Assembly: GCF_013113735.1 (NCBI RefSeq)
Contig: NZ_CP053346.1
Coordinates: 1,874,001 to 1,938,000 of the forward strand
From: Sphingomonas sp. AP4-R1
GTDB lineage: Bacteria > Pseudomonadota > Alphaproteobacteria > Sphingomonadales > Sphingomonadaceae
Reading direction: 5' to 3'
Length of the DNA stretch: 64,000 bases
A program made the position numbers and the translations under genes. The notes beneath the pieces were generated by a model. It worked only from the letters and a program-made list of their open reading frames with translations. It was not told the DNA's origin and searched no databases. How positions within the stretch are numbered: the stretch's first letter is position 1; every line of letters starts with the position of its first letter. Shown piece by piece: positions 37,497 to 45,279 of the stretch.

Positions 37497-38453
37497 TCAG
37501 TGCTTCATCCCGGCGCGCGCCATGCGCCGATAGAGGGTCGCGCGGCCGATGCCGAGCAGGCGCGCGGCCTCGCTGGCATTGCCGTTGGCGCGCGCCAGCG
37601 CGCGGCGCAGCACGGCGCGATCGGCATCGTCGAACGAGAGCGGCGCCTGTTCGCCCAGCAGCTGATCCAGCGCGCGCGGAGTCGCCAGCGCGGCATCCTC
37701 CAGCCGCAAGTGCAGCCGCGCGGCGCGGCTGGCGCCGATCACCAGATCGTCGCGGTCCACCGCCAGCAGCGCCGTGCCCGTCACCGCATCGTCGGAGAGC
37801 AGGACGATGCGATGCCCCTCGAAATGGCGGCAGAAAAAGTCGCGTTCGATCTGGCGCGCGGCATCGCGGACGAGGGCCGCGATCATCTCCGCCATCGCCG
37901 GGCTGTGATCATCGCGACAGCTGGAGACGTCGAGCGCGGCGGCCAGCCGGCCATAAGGATCGTGCACGGGCGCATCCATGCAGCTGATGTGCACGTTGCG
38001 GCTGGCGAAATGCTGGTCGCGGTGGATGATCACGGGCTTGCCCTCGAACAGGCAGGTGCCGATGCCGTTGGTCCCTTCCTCCGCCTCGCTCCAGCGCGCG
38101 CCCTCGACCAGCCCGGCGGCGGAGAACCCGTCCGCATCGCCATCGCCCGCCCGACGCTCCAGGATCACGCCGCGCGCATCGCTCAGGATCACCGCGCATC
38201 CCGATCGCGCGACCGAGCGATAGATGTGATCCAGCACGGGCACGGCGACCGAGAGCATCAGGCCATGCTCGGTGCGCAACGTCGCCAGCGCGGCGCCGTC
38301 CATCCGCTCGCGCTGGTCGCGATCCTCGGGGTCCAGCCCGTGGGCGAGGACCGATCGGCACCACGATGCGGCGATCGCGGATACGCCCGCGCTGCTCGGC
38401 GACCGCACCGCCTCGAACACCGACTCTCCGTGGCTGGCGCTGCTCTGCTTCAT
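37497..38453 (-). CDS. AcoR-like regulator: GAF domain plus Fis-type HTH, without AAA+ domain
   Basis: A 318-residue protein. The N-terminal region (SWCRSVLAHGLDPED) and GAF domain with EGTNGIGTCLFEGKPVIIHR and FASRNVHISCMDAPVHDPYG match AcoR-type activators of acetoin or alcohol catabolism. The C-terminus ANGNASEAARLLGIGRATLY is a Fis-type helix-turn-helix. Full AcoR proteins are about 620-670 residues with a central sigma-54-activating AAA+ domain carrying GAFTGA; none is present here, so the protein probably acts on an ordinary sigma-70-type promoter. It precedes the aldehyde and alcohol dehydrogenase genes on the same strand. Confidence 0.85.
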   Translation of the reverse strand: MKQSSASHGESVFEAVRSPSSAGVSAIAASWCRSVLAHGLDPEDRDQRERMDGAALATLRTEHGLMLSVAVPVLDHIYRSVARSGCAVILSDARGVILERRAGDGDADGFSAAGLVEGARWSEAEEGTNGIGTCLFEGKPVIIHRDQHFASRNVHISCMDAPVHDPYGRLAAALDVSSCRDDHSPAMAEMIAALVRDAARQIERDFFCRHFEGHRIVLLSDDAVTGTALLAVDRDDLVIGASRAARLHLRLEDAALATPRALDQLLGEQAPLSFDDADRAVLRRALARANGNASEAARLLGIGRATLYRRMARAGMKH

Positions 38454-38575
38454 GCCTTCTCTCGTTGCCCGCAGGGTCGCAGACGGCCCCGCACGGAGTC
38501 AATGGCGAGGGTCGGGTCGGCCCCTGGCGGTCATCGTTTATCATGGCCCGGAACCATAAACCTGAGCGCGCCCCC

Positions 38576-39646
38576 TCAGCCGCCGGTCTTGCCGATCTCC
38601 TGTCCCAGCCGGCCGCCCAGATCGGCGAGGTCGCGGTGGAGAATCTCGATCGCGAAGGCGAGGCCGAAGACGCGGCCGGCATCGGCGAAATCCATTGTCC
38701 GGATCAGGCCGGACTGGCGCAGGCTGCCGAACGCCTCCTCGAAGGCCTGATATAAAGGCTGTTCGTCGCCGGTCGCCGCCGCCGTGCCTGCACGAAGCGC
38801 CGTGGCGCAGCGCCCGGCATATTCGGCTTCGGCCGCCAGCAATGCGGTGGCAGGCGCTGCGATGAGGTGCGCGGCGGGCGCGGGAAGCGGCAGATCGATC
38901 GCGCGTGCCACGAGGATCAGGTCGTTGCGGATCCGCCAGAGCGCGCGCGCGATCACGGGCGGCGGCGCGCCATAGGCCAGCCCGGAGGCGCGCTCGCGTT
39001 CGGCATCGCGGGCGGCCTGCTCCACCGCGCCGAGCGCGGCGCGCAGCGGTCCATGCTCTCCGGCCAGGGCGGGTGTCCCCGTATCCCCGACGGCGGCGGC
39101 GAGAACGCCGAGGATGCGCTGCATCTGCTCCAGCACGGCGGCGGCGCGCGCGATGACGAGCGGTTGCGAGCGCGCCGGGAAAACCAATACGCTGACCGCG
39201 ACGCCGATCAGCCCGCCCAGCGCGATCTCGACGATGCGATCGATCACGAAGTGCAGGACGGGCATTCCCTGCGGCTGCGTGAGCAGCAGGATCGCGGCGG
39301 TGACGGGCGCCACCTTGAGCTGCGGGCGCACCGCCGCCGCAAAGGCCGTGATGCCGACCACCACGACCAGGGCGACGCCGATCGTGACATCGCCATGCTG
39401 GATCGCGACCGTGGCGATGCCGCCGATCAGCGCGCCGGCGATCGTTCCGAACAGCCGATCCAGCGCGGCGCCCAGCGTGGTGGCGATCGAGCCCTGCAGC
39501 ACGATGATCACCGTGAACACCGCCCAATAGCCCTGGGCGAGGTGAAGCATGCGATAGGCCGTGTAGGTCAGCGCGCAGCCGATCAGCACCCGCGCGGCCT
39601 GGCGCAATTGGGAGCCGTAGCGGTCGAGAAGGTTCGAGTGGGGCAT
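38576..39646 (-). CDS. FUSC family inner-membrane transporter
   Basis: A 356-residue protein with about six N-terminal transmembrane helices (YWAVFTVIIVLQGSIATTLG, VALVVVVGITAFAAAV, IVEIALGGLIGVAVSVLVF) and a C-terminal cytoplasmic helical domain. The FUSC family covers aromatic-acid exporters (AaeB) and YccS-like proteins. Length is short because only one membrane half is present, as in half-size FUSC proteins that may dimerise. The substrate is unknown. It is divergent from the beta-galactosidase gene. Confidence 0.83.
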   Translation of the reverse strand: MPHSNLLDRYGSQLRQAARVLIGCALTYTAYRMLHLAQGYWAVFTVIIVLQGSIATTLGAALDRLFGTIAGALIGGIATVAIQHGDVTIGVALVVVVGITAFAAAVRPQLKVAPVTAAILLLTQPQGMPVLHFVIDRIVEIALGGLIGVAVSVLVFPARSQPLVIARAAAVLEQMQRILGVLAAAVGDTGTPALAGEHGPLRAALGAVEQAARDAERERASGLAYGAPPPVIARALWRIRNDLILVARAIDLPLPAPAAHLIAAPATALLAAEAEYAGRCATALRAGTAAATGDEQPLYQAFEEAFGSLRQSGLIRTMDFADAGRVFGLAFAIEILHRDLADLGGRLGQEIGKTGG

Positions 39647-39886
39647 CGTGGACGATCGATCAGCGCGCTTCGGCCCGCTCTGCCCTCAACGGCCTAGGAT
39701 GGCAATGTGGCGGGCGTCGTCGTCGGCCCTGAGGGCGCATCGGGATGCGGTCCGGAGTGACCTACGTCGTTCCGCATTGCGCACGGGATCGATCGGTCGC
39801 ACAATAAGTATGACATATCATATGAATATGCCCGGCCGGTCAGGACGGGCCGGGCGGACCGGATCCGCCGGCAGGGGAGGACGATG

Positions 39887-42319
39887 ATGAGGGCGTTTCG
39901 CAGCGGCATTCGGGGCTCGGCACTGGCATTGCTGGCGGCCGGACCGGCCTTTGCCGCGACCGTCACAGTGGATGCGACCGCCCCGTCGCCACAGCCACGC
40001 TCCGGCCATCTCATAATGGGCACAGGGGCAGGGCCGCATGGCACGCTCGGCGTCGACAGTCGGGAGCTGCTGCGCGACGGCAAGCCCTGGCTGCCGGTGA
40101 TGGGCGAGTTTCATTACACGCGCACGCCCGCCGCCGAATGGGATGCCGAGCTGGCGAAGATGAAAGCCTCGGGCGTCTCGATCGTCGCCACCTACATCAT
40201 CTGGAACCAGATCGAGCAGGAGCCGGGTCGTCTCGACTGGACCGGCGATCATGACCTCCGCCGTTTCGCACAACTCTGCGCCAAGCATGGCCTGATGCTG
40301 TTCGTGCGCCCCGGCCCGTGGGCGCATGCGGAGACGCGCTTCGGCGGCATTCCGGACTGGATCGTGGGTTCCACCCGCCCGCGCAGCAACGATCCCGCTT
40401 ATCTCGCGCAGGTCGAGCGCTTCTGGTCCGGCATAGGCGATCAATTGAAGGGCCAATTGTGGAAGGAAGGCGGGCCGGTCGTCGGTTTCCAGCTGGAGAA
40501 TGAATATAATACCGACGGCCCCGGTCAGGGGCGCGATCATATCCAGGCGCTGAAGGCGCTCGCGCTGAAGCTGGGCTTCGATGTCCCGCTCTATACGGTG
40601 ACGGGCTGGGACCACACCATCTATCCGCGTGGGCAGGTGCTGCCCGTCTTCGGCGGTTATCCGGACGAGCCCTGGTCGGCGAAGACGACGGCGCTGCCGC
40701 CCAAGGAGAATTATCTCTTCCGCTTCCACAGCCGGGTGAGCGGCGATCTGGGCGCGCAGACCAAATCGGCCAAGCGCGGTGACGCCGATGACGATATCGC
40801 GGACACGCCCTTCCTCGGCGCGGAATATGGCGGCGGCGTGCCCACCATGTATCGCCGCCGGCCGATCCTGCAGCCGGAGGATATCGCCGCCGCCGTCACG
40901 ACCCAGGTGGGCTCCGGCGTCAATCTGCTCGGCTATTACATGTTCCACGGCGGCGCGAACCCGCTCGCCCACGGGCGCACCCTGGAGGAGTCGAGCCGCT
41001 CGGGCGGCTATAATGACGTGCCGGCGATCGGGTACGACTTTCAGGCGCCGATCGGCCAATATGGCGAGATCAATCCGGTCAACGGCGCGCTCCGGCCGCT
41101 CCACGCCTTTCTGGAGGCCTATGGCGACCGGCTCGCGCCGATGGTGCCGCACGAGCCCGCCGTCGTGCCGAGCGGGCCGGGGGATCGCGCGTCGCTGCGT
41201 TGGTCGCTCCGAAGTGCTGGCGACAGCGGCTTCCTGTTCGTGAACAATCACATCCGCCAATACCCGATGGCGAAGCAGAGCGCGGTGCGCTTCACGCTGA
41301 AATTGCCGGGCCGGACGGTGACGATGCCGTCGCGGCCGATCGACATCGCTTCGGGCGCGAGCTTCTTCTGGCCGATCGATCTGGATCTCGATGGCGTCCG
41401 GCTGGCCTGGGCGACGGCGCAGCCGATGACGCGGCTGGAGGATCGCGATGGGCCGATCCATGTGCTGGCCGCAACGCAGCCGGGGCCGGTGGAGCTGGCG
41501 TTCGATGCGGGCGTGCGCGCCGTCTCCGTGCCGACGCGTGCGGAGGACGGCGGCAGGCTGATCGCGCAGGTGATCCCCGCGCCGAACCGGATCGTGACCG
41601 TCACCAAGGCGGATGGTGGGCGCGTGCGCCTGCTGGTGCTGGACCCGGCCTCGGCGAAGCAGGCGTGGGTCGGCGAGGTCGGCGGCCAGCGCCGGCTGGT
41701 GCTGACCCCGGCCGATCTCACCTTCGACGGCGATCAGATCACGCTGCGGAAGCGGGGTGGCGGGGATGTGCCGCTCGCCGTCTGGCCGGCCGTGCCGTCA
41801 CTGGCGAAGCAGCCGGGCGTGCGGAGCGGGGCGAACGGGGCGATGATCGCGCGGCTCCCGGCGGCAGCGACGCAGACGCTCACGCCGCAGCAGTCGCGCG
41901 CGGCGGGCGAGGCGCCGCCGGTGGAGATTGGCGGTCCGGCCAAGGCCGCGATGCAGCCGCTGGACGAAGCGCATCGCGTGGACGCGGCGTGGACGTTCAG
42001 CGTGACGACGGACGCGCTGCCCAAGGGCGGCGATGCCTTCCTCGAGATCGATTATCGCGGCGATATCGGCCGTCTGTTCGACGGCACCACGATGATCGAC
42101 GATGCCTTCTGGGACGGGCGCGTGTGGCGCATCGGCCTGCGTCGCTTCGCCGCCCGCCTCGGCCATCCGTGGACGCTCACGGTGATGCCGCTCCGCGCCG
42201 ACGCGCCCATCTATCTGGACGAGAAGACGAGGGCGCTCGTGCCCGCCAAGGAGCAGGTGGCGGACCTGCTCTCGGTGCGCCTGATCCCGGAAAGCGAGCT
42301 GACGATCAGGCTGCGCTAG
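39887..42319 (+). CDS. Glycoside hydrolase family 35 beta-galactosidase, exported
   Basis: An 810-residue protein with signal peptide (FRSGIRGSALALLAAGPAFA). ATG 39887 is preferred over 39884 because GGAGG is then six bases away. The GH35 catalytic signature GGPVVGFQLENEYNTDG places the predicted acid/base at E206; the predicted nucleophile is E313 in FLGAEYGGG. Downstream are beta-sandwich domains of the family, with GDIGRLFDGTTMIDDAFWDG in the last. It should remove terminal beta-galactose from oligosaccharides or galactan in the periplasm. It stands alone, with no sugar transporter beside it; the 237-bp gap upstream has AT-rich sequence near 39807-39830 suitable for a promoter. Confidence 0.9.
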   Translation: MRAFRSGIRGSALALLAAGPAFAATVTVDATAPSPQPRSGHLIMGTGAGPHGTLGVDSRELLRDGKPWLPVMGEFHYTRTPAAEWDAELAKMKASGVSIVATYIIWNQIEQEPGRLDWTGDHDLRRFAQLCAKHGLMLFVRPGPWAHAETRFGGIPDWIVGSTRPRSNDPAYLAQVERFWSGIGDQLKGQLWKEGGPVVGFQLENEYNTDGPGQGRDHIQALKALALKLGFDVPLYTVTGWDHTIYPRGQVLPVFGGYPDEPWSAKTTALPPKENYLFRFHSRVSGDLGAQTKSAKRGDADDDIADTPFLGAEYGGGVPTMYRRRPILQPEDIAAAVTTQVGSGVNLLGYYMFHGGANPLAHGRTLEESSRSGGYNDVPAIGYDFQAPIGQYGEINPVNGALRPLHAFLEAYGDRLAPMVPHEPAVVPSGPGDRASLRWSLRSAGDSGFLFVNNHIRQYPMAKQSAVRFTLKLPGRTVTMPSRPIDIASGASFFWPIDLDLDGVRLAWATAQPMTRLEDRDGPIHVLAATQPGPVELAFDAGVRAVSVPTRAEDGGRLIAQVIPAPNRIVTVTKADGGRVRLLVLDPASAKQAWVGEVGGQRRLVLTPADLTFDGDQITLRKRGGGDVPLAVWPAVPSLAKQPGVRSGANGAMIARLPAAATQTLTPQQSRAAGEAPPVEIGGPAKAAMQPLDEAHRVDAAWTFSVTTDALPKGGDAFLEIDYRGDIGRLFDGTTMIDDAFWDGRVWRIGLRRFAARLGHPWTLTVMPLRADAPIYLDEKTRALVPAKEQVADLLSVRLIPESELTIRLR

Positions 42320-42352
42320 GGCGGCGTTCGATCACTCTGCCGATCATTCTGC

Positions 42353-42432
42353 CGTGCTCCTGCGAAAGCAGGAGCCCAGAGCTTCGGGCGCATCCGCCTG
42401 CAACCCTGGGCTCCTGCGTCCGCAGGAGTACG
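42353..42432. repeat. 80-bp double-hairpin intergenic repeat, family A, copy 2
   Basis: Hairpins gctcctgc-gaaa-gcaggagc (42356-42375) and ctcctgcg-tc-cgcaggag (42411-42428) flank the core cccagagcttcgggcg. Same length and outer ends as the copy at 3953-4032. It lies just after the beta-galactosidase stop. Confidence 0.87.
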
Positions 42433-42461
42433 GATGGCCTGAAGATGTGCGGCAATCTGTT

Positions 42462-42536
42462 CGTCATTGCGAGCGCAGCGAAACAATCCAGACCCGCACG
42501 GGAGGACTGGATTGCTTCGCTGCGCTCGCAATGACG
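42462..42536. repeat. Long inverted repeat element (family E)
   Basis: Arms cgtcattgcgagcgcagcga... at 42462-42491 and its near-exact reverse complement ...ctgcgctcgcaatgacg at 42507-42536 form a stem of about 30 bp around a 15-base loop. Only one copy is visible here, but the form is that of a dispersed palindromic element. It follows the family A repeat directly. Confidence 0.8.
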
Positions 42537-42571
42537 ATCGTGGGAGGGAGGCGTCGATCGCCCCCGGAGCG

Positions 42572-42754
42572 TCAGTCCTTGGCCTGGCTCTTCTTCTTCC
42601 GGTAGCGCGTCGCGTAGAGCAGGGCCGCCGCCAGCGCGGCCGATCCGATCCCCGCGCCCACGCCCGCGCCGATCCACATGCCCATGTTGGGATTCGCCTT
42701 CGCCTTCTCGGCGTCGGTCTTGGTTTCGGGCGTCTTGTTGGCGTCGTCGGCCAT
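42572..42754 (-). CDS. Small single-pass membrane protein
   Basis: A 60-residue protein. ATG 42754 has GGGAG eight bases upstream; a GTG at 42763 leaves no room for it. The N-terminus is charged and hydrophilic (MADDANKTPETKTDAEKAKA), followed by one glycine/alanine-rich transmembrane helix (MGMWIGAGVGAGIGSAALAA) and a basic tail (YRKKKSQAKD) that should stay in the cytoplasm. No family recognised. Confidence 0.72.
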   Translation of the reverse strand: MADDANKTPETKTDAEKAKANPNMGMWIGAGVGAGIGSAALAAALLYATRYRKKKSQAKD

Positions 42755-42906
42755 GGCGGGCACTCCCTGAACAGAAACGGAAGGCGTCCGCCCTTATCGC
42801 GCGAGCTGCCGCGCTGTCGAGCCGGGCGCGGCGAACCGTTTCCGCGCGGGGGTAGCGGCGCGGGCTGGTCCGTCCTTACGCCGAAAGACGCATCTTCAAA
42901 CGAGCC

Positions 42907-44385
42907 TCAGTGCGCCAGCGCCTTCACGATCTCCTCCACCATCTTCTTGGCGTCGGCGAGGAGCATCATCGTATTGTCCTGGTAGAACACGTCATTGTCG
43001 ACGCCCGCATAGCCCACGCCGCCCATCGATCGCTTGATGAACAGCACGGTCTTGGCCTTGTTCACGTCGAACACGGGCATGCCGTAGATGGGCGAGCTTT
43101 TGTCGGTCTTGGCGGCGGGGTTCACCACGTCGTTCGCGCCGATGATGAAGGCCACGTCGGTCTGGGCGAACTCGCTGTTGATGTCCTCCAGCTCGAACAC
43201 CTCGTCATAAGGCACGTTCGCCTCGGCCAGCAGCACGTTCATATGGCCGGGCATGCGGCCCGCGACCGGATGGATCGCATATTTCACGGTGACGCCCTCG
43301 GCCTTCAGCACGTCGGCCATCTCGCGCAGCGCATGCTGGGCCTGTGCCACCGCCATGCCGTAACCGGGCACGATGATGACCTGCTCGGCCTGGCTCATCA
43401 GGAACGCCGCATCCTCGGCCGAGCCGCGCTTCCATGGCCGCTGCTCCTTCGCTTCGCCGCCACCTGCGCCACCCGCATCGCCGCCGAAGCCGCCCGCGAT
43501 CACGCTGATGAAGCTGCGGTTCATCGCCGCGCACATGATGTAGCTGAGGATCGCGCCCGACGAGCCGACCAGCGCGCCGGTGATGATCATCGCGGTGTTG
43601 TGGAGCGTGAAGCCCATCGCGGCGGCCGCCCAGCCCGAATAGCTGTTCAGCATCGAGACGACGACGGGCATGTCCGCGCCGCCGATCGGGATGATCAGCA
43701 GGAAGCCGATCGCGAAGGACAGGAGCGCGATCGCCCAGAACAGGATCGGTGTGTTCAGGTGGAACAGGCCGACCAGCACGAGGATCGCGACGAGCGTACC
43801 GAGGTTGATGATGTGGCGGCCGGGCAGCATGATCGGCTTGCCGCCCATATTGCCGTTGAGCTTCAGGAAGGCGATCACGGAGCCGGAGAAGGTGATCGCG
43901 CCGATCGCGATGCCGAGGCCCATCTCGATCCGGCTGTTGAGGAAGATGTCGGCGCCGCTCTCGTCGAGGATGCCGAACGCGGCGGGGTTCAGGAACGCGG
44001 CGATCGCCACCAGCACGGCGGCGAGGCCGACGAGGCTGTGGAAGGCCGCGACGAGCTGCGGCATCGCCGTCATCTGGATGCGCTTGGCGGTGGTGAGGCC
44101 GATCACGGCGCCGATCAGGATCGCGCCGGCGATTTCAGCGGCGGTGATCCAGTCGATCGTCCACGTCGTCCAGCAATCGGCGGCGATCGGGCAGACCCTG
44201 GTGCCCACGGCGGGGGCGTGGGTGATGAGCGTGGTCGCCACGGCGATGGCCATGCCGGCCATGCCGAAGCGGTTGCCGCGCTGGCTGCTCGACGGGCTGG
44301 AAAGCCCGCGCAGCGCCATGATGAAGCAGACGCCCGCGACCAGATAGGCCAGCATCGCCCACGGATTGACGGCTACATGCTCCAT
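42907..44385 (-). CDS. pntB: NAD(P) transhydrogenase subunit beta
   Basis: A 492-residue inner-membrane subunit that binds NADP(H) and with PntA couples hydride transfer between NADH and NADP+ to proton entry. About eight transmembrane helices are visible in the first 300 residues (LVAVFHSLVGLAAVLVAIA-like region, ALLSFAIGFLLIIPIGGADM), then a soluble domain with IIVPGYGMAVAQAQHALREM, HPVAGRMPGHMNVLLAEANV and FIKRSMGGVGYAGVDN, all strongly conserved. It is the last gene of the pnt operon, separated from pntA2 by a palindromic repeat. Confidence 0.95.
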   Translation of the reverse strand: MEHVAVNPWAMLAYLVAGVCFIMALRGLSSPSSSQRGNRFGMAGMAIAVATTLITHAPAVGTRVCPIAADCWTTWTIDWITAAEIAGAILIGAVIGLTTAKRIQMTAMPQLVAAFHSLVGLAAVLVAIAAFLNPAAFGILDESGADIFLNSRIEMGLGIAIGAITFSGSVIAFLKLNGNMGGKPIMLPGRHIINLGTLVAILVLVGLFHLNTPILFWAIALLSFAIGFLLIIPIGGADMPVVVSMLNSYSGWAAAAMGFTLHNTAMIITGALVGSSGAILSYIMCAAMNRSFISVIAGGFGGDAGGAGGGEAKEQRPWKRGSAEDAAFLMSQAEQVIIVPGYGMAVAQAQHALREMADVLKAEGVTVKYAIHPVAGRMPGHMNVLLAEANVPYDEVFELEDINSEFAQTDVAFIIGANDVVNPAAKTDKSSPIYGMPVFDVNKAKTVLFIKRSMGGVGYAGVDNDVFYQDNTMMLLADAKKMVEEIVKALAH

Positions 44386-44410
44386 TAAAACCCCCTCGAA
44401 CCTTTTATCG

Positions 44411-44493
44411 CGTCATGCCAGCGAAGGCTGGCATCTCCGGGCTATCAGGCGCTCGCCCGGCCACACGAGATCCCGGCCTGCGCCGGGATGACG
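44411..44493. repeat. Palindromic repeat element in the pntA2-pntB gap (family F)
   Basis: Two hairpins, atgccagc-gaag-gctggcat (44415-44434) and atcccggc-ctgc-gccgggat (44470-44489), are enclosed by inverted ends cgtcat/atgacg. It fills almost the whole 109-bp gap between pntA2 and pntB. It resembles dispersed REP-type elements. Confidence 0.78.
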
Positions 44494-44494
44494 A

Positions 44495-44809
44495 TCAATG
44501 CTTGGGACCGGCGCCGGCCGGCTTGTCCTTCTTCTTGTACATGGCGAGCATCCGCTCGGTGACCGCGAAGCCGCCGAAGATGTTCACGCTGGCCAGCACC
44601 ACCGCCGCCAGGCCGAGCCATTTCGACGCGGCGGATCCGCCCAGCACGCCGGCCGCACTCGCCACCAGCGCGCCGACGATGATCACGGACGAGATCGCGT
44701 TGGTCACCGCCATCAGCGGCGTGTGCAAGGCGGGCGTGACCGACCAGACGACATAATAGCCGACGAAACAGGCCATCACGAAAATCGACAGGATCGAGAT
44801 GAAGTCCAT
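44495..44809 (-). CDS. pntAB: NAD(P) transhydrogenase subunit alpha, part 2 (membrane part)
   Basis: A 104-residue protein with three to four transmembrane helices (ISILSIFVMACFVGYYVVW, MAVTNAISSVIIVGALVA, LGLAAVVLASVNIFGGFAV) corresponding to the C-terminal membrane part of E. coli PntA; the split into two polypeptides is normal in alphaproteobacteria. ATG 44809 has GGAG about seven bases upstream and shares its A with the stop of the DUF559 ORF (TGATG). It should assemble with PntA1 and PntB. Confidence 0.93.
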   Translation of the reverse strand: MDFISILSIFVMACFVGYYVVWSVTPALHTPLMAVTNAISSVIIVGALVASAAGVLGGSAASKWLGLAAVVLASVNIFGGFAVTERMLAMYKKKDKPAGAGPKH

Positions 44810-45279
44810 CAGCAGGCTCCGCTAAATTCCTCCCCATGCAAAGCATGGGGAGGGGGACCGACCGCAGGGCGGTGGAGGGGTAAGGCGGCGCGCGCAAGCA
44901 TATCGGCTGCGGCATCCGGATCGTTCAAAACCTTGCGCGCTTCGAGCCGGACAATTTTGAGCCCGCGCGCGATCAGAAAAGCATCGCGAATTTCGTCACG
45001 GTGCGGTCGATTTCCGTGTGCGTGGCTGGCGCCGTCGATCTCGGTGGCGAGCTTGGCCGACGCGCAATAGAAGTCGAGAATATAAGGGCCGATCGGATGC
45101 TGGCGACGAAACTTCGCGCCGCCGGCCTTGCGCCGCAGACGCTGCCACAACAGACCTTCCGGCAGGCTCATGTCGCGGCGGAGGGCGCGAGCCTTGCGGA
45201 CGGGATCTGCCCCTCCACCAGCCTTCGGCTGGTCCCCCTCCCCATGCGGGGCATGGGGAGGAACTAGGTGGGCGATCAT
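44809..45279 (-). CDS. DUF559 (Vsr-like) endonuclease inserted in the pnt operon
   Basis: A 156-codon ORF. The DUF559 domain spans residues about 28-131: RKARALRRDMSLPEGLLWQR, KFRRQHPIGPYILDFYCASA and ATEIDGASHAHG. The D in LDFYC and the ExD-like EID give the PD-(D/E)XK pattern of very-short-patch-repair-like endonucleases. Residues about 6-24 and 134-151 are translated from two flanking 54-bp inverted repeats, so both ends are encoded by repeat DNA. The first ATG (45279) overlaps the pntA1 stop, and the TGA shares its A with the pntA2 start. Met37 is the only other obvious start. It has no role in transhydrogenation; it looks like a mobile-element gene. Confidence 0.85.
   Translation of the reverse strand: MIAHLVPPHAPHGEGDQPKAGGGADPVRKARALRRDMSLPEGLLWQRLRRKAGGAKFRRQHPIGPYILDFYCASAKLATEIDGASHAHGNRPHRDEIRDAFLIARGLKIVRLEARKVLNDPDAAADMLARAALPLHRPAVGPPPHALHGEEFSGAC
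44827..44880. mobile_element. Left inverted repeat of the DUF559 cassette
   Basis: A 54-base arm with hairpin cctccccatgc-aaa-gcatggggagg and a second hairpin accgc-agg-gcggt. It is the inverted counterpart of 45210-45263. Loop 1 differs (aaa versus ccc), and the second stem differs with both strands changed together, indicating that the fold is maintained. Confidence 0.85.
45210..45263. mobile_element. Right inverted repeat of the DUF559 cassette
   Basis: A 54-base arm, in reverse orientation to the left arm: hairpin cctccccatgc-ccc-gcatggggagg and second hairpin accagcc-gaa-ggctggt when read on the minus strand. It starts 12 bases inside the pntA1/pntA2 interval. Outside the arms both sides show cta (ctaaa left, ctagg right), too short to prove a target duplication. 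Confidence 0.85.

Noticed and set aside
44405..45270. CRISPR array or insertion sequence in the pnt operon
   Set aside because: Repeats are two inverted arms plus one unrelated palindrome, with no regular spacers and no transposase gene; DUF559 is not a known transposase.
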